This document shows, in pieces, positions 9,431 through 20,900 of a stretch of 64,000 nucleotides of DNA. Every line of letters starts with the position of its first letter. The stretch's first letter is position 1. The notes under the pieces are model-generated. The model had not been told where the DNA came from, searched no databases, and worked only from the letters and a program-made list of their open reading frames with translations. A program made the translations under genes and the position numbers. The DNA comes from Rapana venosa (lineage: Eukaryota > Mollusca > Gastropoda > Neogastropoda > Muricidae), in contig CM054165.1 of the NCBI GenBank assembly GCA_028751875.1, positions 30,634,056-30,698,055 of the forward strand. The letters are read 5' to 3'.

Positions 9431-9773
9431 TTATATTTTATTCTTTTATATCAAGAAAAAGGGAATAAGCACTTATGTGCTTTTTTACATCCAGTCCCCA
9501 TGTGTATGCGGTTTTGTAAATTCTGTCATGTCCCCACCAGCACACAATGGCCTACTCTTATGAAAAGCGGAACAGGATTTAACGTGTGCGCCAGATGTTC
9601 TGCGTGCGTTCGCACACGGGACCTCGGTTTATAGTCTCATCCGAAGGACTTTTGAGGAGAGTGGAGTCTGCACTGATGTTAACTCCAGGGGAAAATATCC
9701 CCCTTGAACGGGAATCGAACCCGGGTCGTCAGATTGCGAGCGTAATGTTCTGACCACTAGGCTATCCCGTCCC
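9431..9773 (-). repeat. SINE1a, full length
   Basis: Best-preserved SINE1a copy. On the minus strand the A box TAGCCTAGTGG (rc 9,754-9,764) and B box GGTTCGATTCC (rc 9,711-9,721) are exact. The body and tail follow as in 1,795-2,148. The end reads ttcttgatataaaagaataa, then A/T-rich sequence. Confidence 0.95.
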
Positions 9774-9889
9774 TTCTCACCCCATTCAAGTGAACTTGTA
9801 ACAGAGCAGTAAGCTAGAAGGGAGTATTCTCATTCTGTCGATTCCGAGAATGACCCAGTCTGATAGCTGAAACTCATTCTGAAATGGTT

Positions 9890-10207
9890 TGTATATCTAT
9901 TTTATTTTATATAAGCACTCATGTACTTTTTTACATCTAGTCCTCGTGTGTATGTGGTTTTGTAAATTTTGTCATCTGTTTCCTCGGGCACACAAAGGCC
10001 TACTCTTCCAAAAAGTGGAACAGGATTTAACGTGTGCGCAAGATGTTCTGCATGCGTTCGAACACGGGGGCCTCGGTTTATAGTCTCATCCGAAGGACTT
10101 TGACATTCAGTTCGATTTTTTTGGGTCAAACTGGGAAGAAAGGGCGAGGCTGGGAATCGAACCCACAACCTCACAGTTTACTTGTTGGCAGGCGAACGTC
10201 TTAACCA
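9890..10207 (-). repeat. SINE1b, full length
   Basis: On the minus strand: A box GGCAGGATGG, B box GGTTCGATTCC, the linker tttgacccaaaaaaatcgaa, then the shared SINE1 core (gtccttcggatgagactata) and body. It ends ...gtacatgagtgcttatataa. The last few bases of the usual tail (attatcctcgatat) are missing. Confidence 0.92.
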
Positions 10208-10429
10208 TCCTGCCTTCCTCTAAAGAACATGTGCAGGAGACGTTCTGTGTGCGTTGATAGTCTCTTCCCTACGACTCTCAGGGCAATGGTGTTCATTCCT
10301 GAGGAAGGAGAAATCTTCGTGAACAAGTGTTTGGGTGATGGCTGGAAAACCCAGGGTCCTCAGCTTGTGAGTGGAGCTCTCTAACCACCAGTATTATATA
10401 GGGTTCGAGTCTGGAAACAGAATAGGGGG

Positions 10430-11058
10430 TGGGAGTGGTGTGTGTGGTGTGTGTGTGTGTGTGTGTGTGTGTTGTGTGTGGTGTGGGGTAGCTGAAAAAC
10501 AGAATAGGGGGTGGGAGTGGTGTGGGTGTGTGTGTGTGTTGTGTGTGTGTGTTTTGATGGTGTGTTGTGGAGTGGTGGTTAGTGGTAAGAGGAAAAAGGG
10601 GGAGAGATGTGTGTGTGTGTGTGTGTGGTGTGTGAGAGAGAGAGAGAGCCTGGAAACAGAATAGGGGAGGAGTGTTGTGGTGTGTGTGTGTGTGTGTGTG
10701 TGATGACGTATAGCTGAACAAGCAGTAATTTGTGGGTTGAGATGAGGATTTAGTGTGTTTGTTGGTGTGTGTGAAATGAAACCTGTGTGATAGTGTGTGT
10801 GTGGTTGTGATCTGAAACGTAAGGTGGTGGAGTGTGTGTGTGTTGTGAGTCAACAACACTATGATTTTCAACACACAACGACTATCCTTTGCACACTAGC
10901 ACCACGACACAGCACGTGTCAGGACGGAGCACTGCTACACAACTACACAACACTACATTCCCACTTCAGTCCACCACACACACCACACACACCAACACCA
11001 ACACACTCACACACACACACACACACACACACCCACCACAACACACACACACACACAC

Positions 11059-11097
<39 letters not shown>

Positions 11098-11100
11098 CAT
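10430..11100. repeat. GT-rich block facing a CA-rich block
   Basis: GT/GA tracts interrupted by three copies of (g)aaacagaatagggg(gt)ggag lie at about 10,417, 10,495 and 10,652. A CA-rich tract at about 10,975-11,093 follows on the same strand. GT and CA tracts in cis can pair with each other. No gene is seen. Confidence 0.8.
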
Positions 11101-11162
11101 GTTGTGTACAAAAAACTCGAACAGTCTTAGGTTCAATTCCACCCCAACACTCTCTCTCTCTC

Positions 11163-11392
11163 TTAGGGAAACAAATACAGCTGCAGAAAAAAAAAAGGGT
11201 GAAAGGGTGGCGCAGCGCTAAGTGGCGACGCGTTCTCCCGCTCTCCCCGGGGAGAGCAGCCCGAATTTCACGGAGAGAAATCTGCCATGACTTAAAGTGG
11301 TATGAAATAAAATCTGAGCGCTTTGATTTGTTGCTTTACAAGATTCAGCGCTATATAAATTCCATACATTATTATTATTATTATTATTATAT
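11163..11392 (+). repeat. SINE2, 5'-truncated, with LINE-like tail
   Basis: Starts within the SINE2 body (agggaaacaaatacagctgc). It continues through the ctctccccggggagagc palindrome, tttcacggagagaaatctgc and aaagtggtatgaaat into the LINE-like tail gcgctttgatttgttgcttt ... aagattcagcgctatataaa, ending in (ATT)n. Head and core are missing. Confidence 0.92.
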
Positions 11393-11401
11393 ATATTTTA
11401 A

Positions 11402-11490
11402 GGGCGGGGAACGGATGTAAAAAAGCACATAGGTGCTTATTCATTATCCTCGAAATAAAAGAATTGGTCATTGTTATTGTCATTGTTGGA
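11402..11490 (+). repeat. LINE-A-type 3' tail
   Basis: gggcggggaacggatgtaaa, aaagcacataggtgcttatt, cattatcctcgaaataaaag, then (GTCATT)n-like sequence. It abuts the end of the SINE2 tail. The gggcgggga beginning distinguishes it from SINE1 copies, which have acacggggactgg. Confidence 0.75.
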
Positions 11491-11691
11491 ACGCACAACA
11501 AGGTCAGGAGCTGAAGCTTCAAGCTGAGTGTTGATTGGCTGCAGGTTGTGAGCTGTCCGCTTGAAACAGAGCAGCACCCTAGGGTTGGGATGGTCAGGGC
11601 AAAACAGATCTTTAGTCTGTCATCTTAAAACATACGTCTTCAGGGGTTTCAGGTGTCAGGTTTACCTGGACCATTTGACAGAGAGTACAAT

Positions 11692-11790
11692 GACAATGAC
11701 AAATTCTTTTATGTCGAGGATAATGAATAAGCACCTATGTGCTTTTTTTCACGTCTAGTCCCCGCCCTTAGGGATAGATATGATAATGTA
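11692..11790 (-). repeat. LINE-A-type 3' tail, inverted relative to 11,402
   Basis: On the minus strand: ccctaagggcggggactaga, then aaaaaagcacataggtgctt, attatcctcgacataaaag and (TTGTCA)n. Together with 11,402-11,490 it forms an inverted pair about 200 bases apart. Confidence 0.75.
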
Positions 11791-12330
11791 TGTATGTTGT
11801 CCTTCGTGTCCGACAATGACCTCCAAAACAGCAAAGGAGGCAGCTGCTGTTTTGGAAACTGGGTAGAAATTTGATTATAGTGGAGATGCCTTGCCCACAG
11901 TACATCCCCACTCTCTCGGCCAAGTGGGCATAAGGACAGTCAGCGTTGGAGATGCTCTCCCAAGGCCAACCAGCCCCCAGGGCTGCAGCACATAAGGACT
12001 GTGCGAGTCAAGCCTCCTAGTCAGAGAGTCATAGTCGATCACTAAAGACTAAGCTGTAAAGTGGAATTCCATGAGTGGGAAAGCCACTGGTCATACAGCC
12101 TCTCACCTTGCTGTTGCCCCCAGCGTCAATGGTTTAATCAAGAACTGTGATAAAGCCCAGGCGCTGAGGGCGGAATAAAATAAAATAAAGCCCATACCAA
12201 TACACAGGAAAAATATCTACAGAAACCCCCACCAAAAATCACCGAAAAAGAGAGAGAGAAAAAGCAACAACAAGTAAGAAAGAAAGCAAAACAGAAAACA
12301 CGGAAACAACCGAAAAAATAGCAAAGAAAC
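11791..12330. other. Unassigned, possibly LINE 5' flank
   Basis: Unique-looking sequence with no long frame. It leads directly into the reverse transcriptase frame starting near 12,360 and could be upstream LINE sequence or pre-existing DNA. No family motif is visible. Confidence 0.35.
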
Positions 12331-12390
12331 CAAGAGCAAAACAAAAGCCGCAACAACAGACAGAAGATCACCCTAGAGGAAGATGGACAG

Positions 12391-13909
12391 ATGCTAACAG
12401 GAAAGGCAGCTGCAAACACCTTCGCAAGCACCTATGCAGAAGAAAGCAACACCACCATTCCCAAGCACTTACAGAAGGAAGTAAGAAGAGAGAAAAAGGA
12501 CAGATTAGCACAAAATCGCCCTACACATGATGCCATGAAACAAGACCTCTCCATGGCCGAACTGAAACAAGCCATCCAGAAGTTAAGGAAAAAGAAATCT
12601 CCTGGCCCTGATAACATCACAAACGAGATGCTACAACATTTAGGCAACTCGTCGCTCCAAACTCTTTTGGACATATTCAACCTCAGCTGGAAAGAGGGGC
12701 AGGTTTTCCGCAGTGCTGGAAGGAAGCTACAATGATTCCCATCCTTAAAAGAGGCAAGAACAAAGGCAAACCTGCAAGCTACCGTCCCATCAGCCTTACT
12801 AGTTGTGTCTGTAAGACCATGGAGCGTATTGTAAACCAGCGCCTACAGATTTATCTGGAGTCTGAGGGCATCGTGGCGCCTGAGCAGGCTGGATTCAGAC
12901 AGTACAGAAGTACAGAAGATCAAACAACTCACCTGTCACAAGTTATAGAGGATGCTTTCCAGTCTCAGAAGGTCACTCTGGTGGTCTTTATTGATTTACA
13001 GAAGGCCTTTGACAAGGTCTGAAAAGACGGCCTCCTTGTGAAACTCCTGCGAAATGGCATCCAAGGCAACATGTACCAGTGGACCAAATCTTACCTGCAC
13101 AACCGAAGAGCCAGAGTGTTGGTGGATGGCCACTGTGGCCGAAAGGTGTTACTGAGGCAGGGTGTTCCCCAGGGAGGTGTGCTCTCACCCACTTTGTTCA
13201 TCCTCTTCATCAATGATGTGGTCGCAGAACTACCAAGAGGTGTTCATGCCGCGCTTTATGCAGACGACCTGGTACTCTGGAGCAACGAAGAGCATGCAAC
13301 AACAGCAACCTATAGAATGCAACTTGCTCTGGAGAGTGTTGCAGCATGGGCTGAAAGCTGGTGCATAACAATCAACAGGGAGAAGTCCACAGCCACTCTT
13401 TTCACGCTCTCACCCAAAGCAAAACCTGGGATACTTACCCTTGGAAACACCACGCTAAAATTTGAGGATCATCAAACCTACCTGGGAGTCACTTTTGACA
13501 AACGATTGACATGGAAAGCTCATATAAATGAAGCAGAGAACAAAGCCAGCAGAAACTAAACATCATGCAGAAACTGGCCGGAACCAACTGGGGAGTAAAT
13601 GCAAAATTACTGAAGACAGTCTACCAAGGCGCAGTAAGACCTCACCTTGAATATGGATCTAACTCTTGGATGACAGCTGCCAAGGCTCACCATCAAACTC
13701 TTGACAAGGTCCAAAATCAAGCACTAAGAATCATAACAGGGGCAATGAAGTCTACACCAATCAACAAAATGGAAGAAGTGACTGCCATTCCTCCCCTATC
13801 TACAAGAAGAGAAGGCACTGATACAATCAAAGAAATACGAGTGCACTACAGATCACCCAATGAAGACAAGGATAAAACAACTATCCTCAGGCAGGCTAAA
13901 TCGATCTAG
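12391..13909 (+). pseudogene. Reverse transcriptase region of the I/Nimb-like LINE
   Basis: RT motifs follow in order. KKKSPGPDNITNEML is at about 12,590-12,630, PILKRGK and SYRPISLTS at about 12,735-12,800, EQAGFRQYRSTEDQ at about 12,880, and FIDLQKAFDKV at about 12,988-13,019. GVPQGGVLSPTLF follows at about 13,160-13,200, and the catalytic YADD box at 13,257-13,268. Both catalytic aspartates are present. The codon after AFDKV is TGA at 13,020-13,022, where RTs normally have Trp, so a single G-to-A change explains it. The frame shifts once near 12,690 and again near 13,545. All remaining blocks are well conserved, which suggests a fairly young copy or sequencing indels. Confidence 0.92.
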
Positions 13910-14894
13910 CTTTGCCCTTGAAACTAGAGGCCTAGTACGAAAATACCAAGCAAAGCTTCCAGACCATGTCAAACCTTTCTCTTTCTCTCTTGACTTACCA
14001 CCATGGGAAGAAAGAAGAACCGATACCAAAGTAAATACCTCTGTCCCCCACATAACAACAAAAAATGAGCAGAGTGAAATTGTGAAAAACACTCTCACAC
14101 TAGCCATGTTGGAAGAAAGATACCCCCAAGAAAGCTGGATTCACATATACACCGATGGATCAGCAACTGATGCTGTCAAGTGTGGAGGTGCGGGGGTTTA
14201 CATTCAGTACCCTAATGGAGAATGGCAGGCTGATGCTATTCCAACAGGCCTGCATTGTACTAACTACAAGGCTGAAGTAGAAGCCCTGATCCATGCAGCA
14301 AATGTCATCAACAGCAGAGTGGACAACAACAACCAAGTCGTCTTCCTGACCGACGCACTCTCTGTGCTGCAGTCCTATAATGCCAGACAACTGAAAGATC
14401 TGGAGAAGGCACTGCACAGCCTTAACGCCTTACGCATAGAGCTCCAGTGGATCCCCTCCCACTGCGGCATTAAAGGAAATGAACAAGCAGACAAGATGGC
14501 CAAAATAGGGGCAAGAGAGGAGCAAGAGAACAATCCTGTCAACCAAATGGAGATGAAAACCATCATCAAATCTCTCTTCAGATCACCACTCAAACCAGAC
14601 CCTTATCACCAGCTTTCACGACAAGCACAGGCGGTCATTTTCAGACTACGCACAGGGCAGAACAGGCTGAATAAACAGGTCCACAGAAAATTGAAAATTG
14701 CACCATCTGCTATGTGCCTCTGTGGAGAAGAAGAACAAGATACGGCCCACATCCTACAAGACTGCAGGACTCTCCAGACGCTAAGGCTGGAAGTGTGGCC
14801 TGAGCCCACGCCTCTGGAGCAGAAACTGTACAGCACGGTTGATGACCTGCAGGCAACTGCTGAATTCCTTAGAAGATCTGGTCTCACAATATAA
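13860..14894 (+). CDS. RNase H domain and C-terminus of the I/Nimb-like LINE
   Basis: A 344-codon open frame in which the RNase H family I catalytic residues are visible: D in IYTDGSA (about residue 100), E in YKAEVEAL (about 139), D in FLTDALS (about 166), and the H and D of WIPSHCGIKGNEQADKMAK (about 197-215). The role is degradation of the RNA strand of the RNA/cDNA hybrid during target-primed reverse transcription. The C-terminal MCLCGEEEQDTAHILQDC is the CxC-H-C cluster often seen at the end of I-group and Jockey-type polyproteins. The first ATG is only an in-frame codon of a larger polyprotein, so this is not an independent gene. Confidence 0.9.
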   Translation: MKTRIKQLSSGRLNRSSFALETRGLVRKYQAKLPDHVKPFSFSLDLPPWEERRTDTKVNTSVPHITTKNEQSEIVKNTLTLAMLEERYPQESWIHIYTDGSATDAVKCGGAGVYIQYPNGEWQADAIPTGLHCTNYKAEVEALIHAANVINSRVDNNNQVVFLTDALSVLQSYNARQLKDLEKALHSLNALRIELQWIPSHCGIKGNEQADKMAKIGAREEQENNPVNQMEMKTIIKSLFRSPLKPDPYHQLSRQAQAVIFRLRTGQNRLNKQVHRKLKIAPSAMCLCGEEEQDTAHILQDCRTLQTLRLEVWPEPTPLEQKLYSTVDDLQATAEFLRRSGLTI

Positions 14895-14928
14895 CCCAGG
14901 CAACGCAATAAAGAAGAACAATGATGTA

Positions 14929-16715
14929 AACGCAAAGGTAAAACATGATGCTTTCCCATGATGTAAACACAGAGGTAAAACATGATGCTTTACCATGATG
15001 TGAACACAGAGGTAAAACATGATGCTTTACCATAAAGTGAACACAGAGGTAAAATATGATGCTTTACCATGATGTGAACACAGAGGTAAAACATGATGCT
15101 TTACCATGATGTAAACATAGAGGTAAAACATGATGCTTTACCATGAACACAGAGGTAAAGCATGATGCTTTACCATGATGTGAACACAGAGGTAAAACAT
15201 GATGCTTTAACATGAAGTGAACACAGATGTAAAACATGATGCTTTACCATGATGTGAACACAGAGGTAAAACATGATGCTTTACCATGAACACAGAGGTA
15301 AAACATGATGCTTTACCATGAAGTGAATGAACACAGAGGTAAAACATGATGCTTTACCATGATGCAGACACAGAGGTAAAACATGATGCTTTACCATGAA
15401 CACAGAGGTAAAACATGATGCTTTACCATGATGTGAACACAGAGGTAAAACATGATGCTTTACCATGAACACAGAGGTAAAACATGATGCTTTACCATGA
15501 AGTGAACACAGAGGTAAAACATGATGTTTTACCATGAACACAGAGGTAAAACATGATGCTTTACCATGAACACAGAGGTAAAACATGATGCTTTACCATG
15601 AACACAGAGGTAAAACATGACTCTTTACCATGAAGTGAACACAGAGGTAAAACATAATTCTTTACCATGAAGTGAACAAACACAGAGGTAAAACATGATG
15701 CTTTACCATGAGGTAAACAAAGAGGTAAAACATGATGCTTTACCATGAGGTAAACAAAGAGGTAAAACATGATGCTTTACCATGAGGTAAACACAGAGGT
15801 AAAACATGATGCTTTACCATGATGTGAACACAGAGGTAAAACATGATGCTTTACCATGATGTGAACACAGAGGTAAAACATGATGCTTTACCATGATGTG
15901 AAACACAGAGGTAAAACATGATGCTTTACCATGAAGTGAACACAGAGGTAAAACATGATGCTTTACCATGATGTGAACACAGAGGTAAACATGATGCTTT
16001 ACATGTTAACACAGAGGTAAACATGATGCTTTACCATGATGTAAAACAGAGGTAAAACATGATGCTTTACCATGAAGTGAACACAGAGGTAAAACATGAT
16101 GCTTTACCATGATGTGAACACAGAGGTAAAACATGATGCTTTACCATGATGTGAACACAGAGGTAAAACATGATGCTTTACCATGAACACAGAGGTAAAA
16201 CATGATGCTTTACCATGAGGTGAACACAGAGGTAAAACATGATGCTTTACCATGATGTGAACACAGAGGTAAAACATGATGCTTTACCATGATGTGAAAC
16301 ACAGAGGTAAAACATGATGCTTTACCATGAAGTGAAACACAGAGGTAAAACATGATGCTTTACCATGATGTGAACACAGAGGTAAAACATGATGCTTTAC
16401 CATGATGTGAACACAGAGGTAAAACATGATGCTTTACCATGATGTGAACACAGAGGTAAAACATGATGCTTTACCATGAACACAGAGGTAAAACATGATG
16501 CTTTACCATGAAGTGAACACAGAGGTAAAACATGATGCTTTACCATGATGTGAACACAGAGGTAAAACATGATGCTTTACCATGATGTAAACACAGAGGT
16601 AAAACATGATTTCTTTACCATGAACACAGAGGTAAAACATGATGCTTTACCACATGAAACACAGAGGTAAAACATGATGCTTTACCATGAAGTGAACAAC
16701 AGAGGTTGAAAAATA
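14929..16715 (+). repeat. Minisatellite, 31- to 38-bp units with internal dyad, about 50 copies
   Basis: The unit is acacagaggtaaaacatgat followed by gctttaccatga and, in long units, an extra tgtga or agtga. Short and long units alternate irregularly; rare units have aaac or ttaac variants. Each unit contains GGTAAA facing TTTACC and CAT facing ATG around a single central G, giving an almost perfect hairpin. The minus-strand frames reading FYLCVH/GKASCFTSVF are the repeat translated and are not genes. A degraded array of the same unit lies at 45,640-47,140. Confidence 0.97.
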
Positions 16716-16894
16716 ACAATTCTTACCAAGAGGGTAACCCCCGGCAAAACTGAAAATTTTTTTTAAAAATTAAAAAATTTTAAAAAAAATTTAAATTTCT
16801 TTTTTCTGTCTTTGTTATGGTTGATGATATGAATTTGAAAATAACCCAGCCTTTTCATAAAAAAATCAGAAATTACCCGTATAACTTCAGATAC

Positions 16895-17400
16895 TTACGG
16901 GGAAAAGGCAAACTTGGAATTGTTAAATGAGCGCTGTAGTAGAAAACCCATTTGTTCACCAACATTTACATTTTTTTTTCCAATACCCTTGCTTAATCTG
17001 GGATCAATCCTTCCAGCATGCTTTCTTTGGTCGCTTAGTGCAACACAGACATGCATATAACACCCTGAAATGCATGTGCACACTCACCATTACACTAATG
17101 CCGCAAATTCAAGAGAAAGGGAAAGGCCCCCAGTATGAACATTCCAGGGGAGATTGGGTATCAGTGGACTTCCAACAAACCACTTTTTGCGTGGTGTGGT
17201 GTGTGTGTGTGTGTGTGTGTGGTTTAAGGTTGTGTATGTGTGTTGTAATTGTTTTGTGTTGTGTGCATGAAGTGTGTTTGTGTTTGTGTGTTGTGTGGTG
17301 GTGGTGAGAGAAAGAGAGAGAGAGAAGAGAGAGAGGAGAGGTGAGAAGAGAGGAGAATGAGAGAAAAGGAGAGAGAAACATTTGGGGACAATTTTTTCCC
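16895..17400. other. Unique sequence and GT/GA tracts
   Basis: No gene is recognised. A (GT)n tract lies at about 17,190-17,300 and a GA-rich tract at about 17,305-17,380. The same layout appears at 50,350-50,570 with different tract lengths. Confidence 0.6.
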
Positions 17401-17402
17401 CC

Positions 17403-17595
17403 GAGATAAATAAGCACTCAGGCTTTTACATCCAGCCCAAGTTGTATGCGGTTTTGTAAATTTGTCATCTTCCCACCGGCACACAATGGCCAACTCTTTC
17501 GAAAAGCGGAACAGGATTTAACGTGTCGCAAGATGTTCTGCATGCTTCGCAACCGGTTGGTTATAGCATACGAAGGGACTAGAGAGAAGGAGAAG

Positions 17596-17660
<65 letters not shown>
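17403..17660 (-). repeat. SINE1, 5'-truncated, flanked by (GA)n
   Basis: On the minus strand: agcatgcagaacatcttgcg, the cctgttccgcttttcgaaag segment, gtgtgccggtgg and the tail. (GA)n follows at 17,585-17,660. The orthologous copy in block B is 50,590-50,800, which retains a longer and cleaner end (ttccccgaggataatgg). Confidence 0.88.
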
Positions 17661-17661
<1 letters not shown>

Positions 17662-17975
17662 ATTGTGTATGCATGCAAGCAGCAACAGGAAGGCATGAAG
17701 GAGTTATGATTTGAAGTGGCTTGACTCCTCTAATTGTGCACAGTTAAGGGTAAGACACTTGTAAGAAAGACGGCTCTTTCCTGAAGGCTTTTCATTGCCT
17801 AGCTCTACTGACTTTTTCTTCTAGTAGAATACTGAGGTACCTGCCACAGAACTTGTGCAGAAAGCTCTTTGCAGGCAGAGTGGTATGTTTGAATCATGAT
17901 TTTCAATCACTGCATTGCCAGACATAGCTAGTTTCAGTTTAGTTTATTCCTTTGACCTTTTATTTTATCATTTGA
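17661..17975. other. Downstream flank of receptor gene A
   Basis: Unique sequence that would be the 3' UTR/flank of the minus-strand receptor. No clear function is seen; it is nearly identical at 50,860-51,173. Confidence 0.5.
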
Positions 17976-20900
17976 TTATTTTTTTCTTACTTTGTGAGTA
18001 AGTCGTAGCCTTAGCATTTTAATTAACTTACTTTCTTGGACTTGCATTCGCTGCTGAGTCACAATGCTCCAGATAATGAGAAGAGGGTTGAGAGCAGAGT
18101 TTAGCGGTAGCACGAAAATGACCAGTGCATCATAGAACGTGTTGAAAGCAGTAAGCCTTTGTGAAGTCATCGTCATGACCATTCCAAAAGAAAACCAGCA
18201 AACAGCATCTGTGACAGCCACCTTCCCCATAAGGTGTGCAGAGGAACAATACAATCTCTGTGTGTGCTCCACCATATCCTGTACTTTGGTAATCGTCTGT
18301 AGACAACACACTGACCAGCCACAATCATTACAGACAACATGAAGTTGACGGTGACTGTGACAGAGAACCACGTGAATTTTGGATTAGAAATGTAGCGATC
18401 TGATAAAGCAAGACGACACAGACCAGACTGACCACAGAGGCCCCCAGTGTGAGAGTCCAGGGAAGAATGGTATCAGTGACAACACAATTCCAACAAACCA
18501 CATCAGTGTACACATCACTGTCGTGGAAGATTTGTCAAATGTTCTCACAGTATCATGGAAACAAAAGAAAATAACATGATTTAACACTGAGAACCAGATG
18601 ATTAGAACTGACACTTCGCTGGACAGAGAAGAAAGAAAACCAGCTATTTTGCAAGCAACGCTGCTGGTCCATGTCTTTTCATGGTCAATATAGGATCCTT
18701 TCAACATGTCATCTGCCACCACAACAATGCTGACATGTATGCCCATACACATATTGACAAACTGTAAGTGGGCACAGTATATTGTACATGTTTTTTCAAA
18801 CATCTTTCTGGCTGCAAGTGCAGCTATGAAACATACTACATTTCCAAAAGTAGCAAACACAGATATCAGCAGAAAGAACATCTTAAGCACATCACTTGCT
18901 ATCAGTTTTGTACATGGAGAAAATAAACCCTGAGGTGTTACACATTTTAATGGGTTTGGCTGTTTAGAAAGTACATTCTGGCAACAAAACCTATAGTTTG
19001 ATGCAACAATCATTCTTAGATCTTTTGAACCTCTGAATAAATCCACAGGAAAACTAATGATTGGATTCTCTTGCATGTATAGTTCAGTCAGCCGTGGTAA
19101 ACTTTTAAACCCCCTCATCCAAATAGCTCCAATGCTAGAGGCAGAAACGTTCATATAAATCACACGAGGTAAATACATGGACAGTTCTGTGCTCAGCTTT
19201 TTGATATGGGTTTCTGACATGTCAATTTTTGTTAAGGCATAATGTATCTGCTTTGTTTGTCACTCTGCATGTGACTGAGAGGGTTGTTTCTCAGATACAT
19301 ATTCTGCAGATTCTGTAGTGTCAACAAAGTGGTCACGTTTATAGATGTGATAGCATTGTTGGAAACATCGATAGTCTGCAAGTTGGGTAGTTTGACCCCC
19401 GGGAAAACATTAGCAATAGAACAATGTGACAAACTGAGATAGCTGAGATAAACATTTTTTGAAAAATCCTGCAGTGACATCCTGGAACCTGTGGCATCCA
19501 GGTATCGCAGTAGAGGGAAGACTTCAGCAAAAAAAAGGACGACCACACTGAAAGTGTGACCTTCACATAGGCAGCCTTCAGGACAGGTGATCATGTCACA
19601 CATCAGTTCATCATCCCGCTGTGGACACTGACCCCAGCCATCACACAGGTGATCTCCATGTAAACACACTCTGGAAGCATCGACACTGGTACAAGCCAGA
19701 GCATGCCACACCCTCACAGTCCTGTTCATCTTCTCCATCAGAGCAGTCAGAAAATCCATTGCACCGAGTGTAGATGGGAAGACAGTTGACTGGTTCTGAT
19801 TGCAGAGGTAATGGCTGTCAGGGCAAGGCTCACTGGCTGTCATTATATGGTATGTGAAGAAACCAGTGCCATCTAGGCTGATAGAGAGTTTGGGGTATTT
19901 TGCCTCTGCTTTCAGTGAACTGTGCACCGTAAGGACATTGACTCCGTTCATTTTCAGGACAATTCCCTTTCATCAGAGTCATCCAGACAGTCTAAAATAT
20001 TCATTGCAGCGTTGACTGTGCAGCCATACTGACCATTAGAGCAATAAAAAACCAGTGAAAGAGGATGCTCACAGAAAGACTCATCACTGTTGTCAAGACA
20101 GTCCTGTCGGAAATCACACACCAGGGTGTACTGCACTGTTCCTCCTTCACCACCACACCTGAACATGAGATAGGTCAGCTTCCCACAAGGAACATCTTGG
20201 CCTCCTCCTGTGCAGTGCTGTTGTTTTGAGAAGGCATGACTGTAAACTCACAAGTATGAGTCTGTCTTCTGTTTCTGCAATGAAGTAGGATCACACAGTA
20301 AAAATGTATGTATGGCATGATGATTTATGCACATTAAAAAAACTCTGCCAGGTGTCTGTAGAGACATTTGAAATAAATTCAAGTAGATTAGTTTACTGTG
20401 GGTAGAATTTTCATTTGAGACAGGTATTTTAGTCTCACATAGTGCAGCATTGGAATGCTGGCCAAAATCCTTAAAAACAGACAAAGGTGTGAAATGAAGT
20501 GTAAGAGGATACCGTGAATGGTGTTTATAATAAAACTGTCTGCCATGGACTGCATTGTAGATCATTGTGCCATCAGACCATTTTTTAAATATACTGTACA
20601 TGAAAGGTGAGTTTTGCCAGCCTGAGGTAAACCCAGTATAAATTTCTATTGACAGGAACTTTCTGAAAAGAGTAAGGGAGTCTTCTATTTCTGTCCTGGT
20701 TTTTATTGAGGCCAACCTTCCACCCATTGCCTTACACCTGTAGGACCAAAACTTCTGACTTAATTTATGATCTTTGTACAAGACAAGCATCAGACATTTG
20801 TTCCCTGTAGTTGTCTGCCCCTGACATCCAGGACAGACGAGGGGGCAGTGTTCTGTCTCATCACGCCCATCCTCACATTCTGGTTTCTGGTTGTGATCCA

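Larger units (their letters stand above)
12360..14925 (+). mobile_element. I/Nimb-like non-LTR retrotransposon, 3' half
   Basis: A single LINE on the plus strand containing reverse transcriptase, a thumb/connection region, an RNase H domain and a C-terminal CxC...H...C cluster. RT followed by RNase H places it in the I-group of non-LTR elements; the exact clade (Nimb, I or related) is inference. The endonuclease and ORF1 are absent, so the copy is 5'-truncated. It is interrupted by three frameshifts (near 12,690, 13,545 and 13,880) and one nonsense codon. The 3' end runs into the minisatellite at 14,929. A degraded 3' end of a related copy lies at 47,580-47,765. Confidence 0.9.

Noticed and set aside
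10797..11420. 207-codon His/Thr-rich protein
   Set aside because: Most of it is (CA)n translated; the end runs into SINE2.
15281..15770. Minus-strand protein with repeated FYLCVH/GKASCFTS
   Set aside because: It is a translation of the minisatellite; frame openness follows from unit length and lack of stops in the unit.
14929..16715. CRISPR array (short direct repeats with palindromes)
   Set aside because: Units are contiguous with no unique spacers, and the window is plainly an animal genome.
18706..18933. 75-codon plus-strand ORF conserved in both blocks (also 51,903-52,130)
   Set aside because: It is antisense to TM1-TM2 of the receptor; its conservation follows from the duplication and from the receptor's own constraint.
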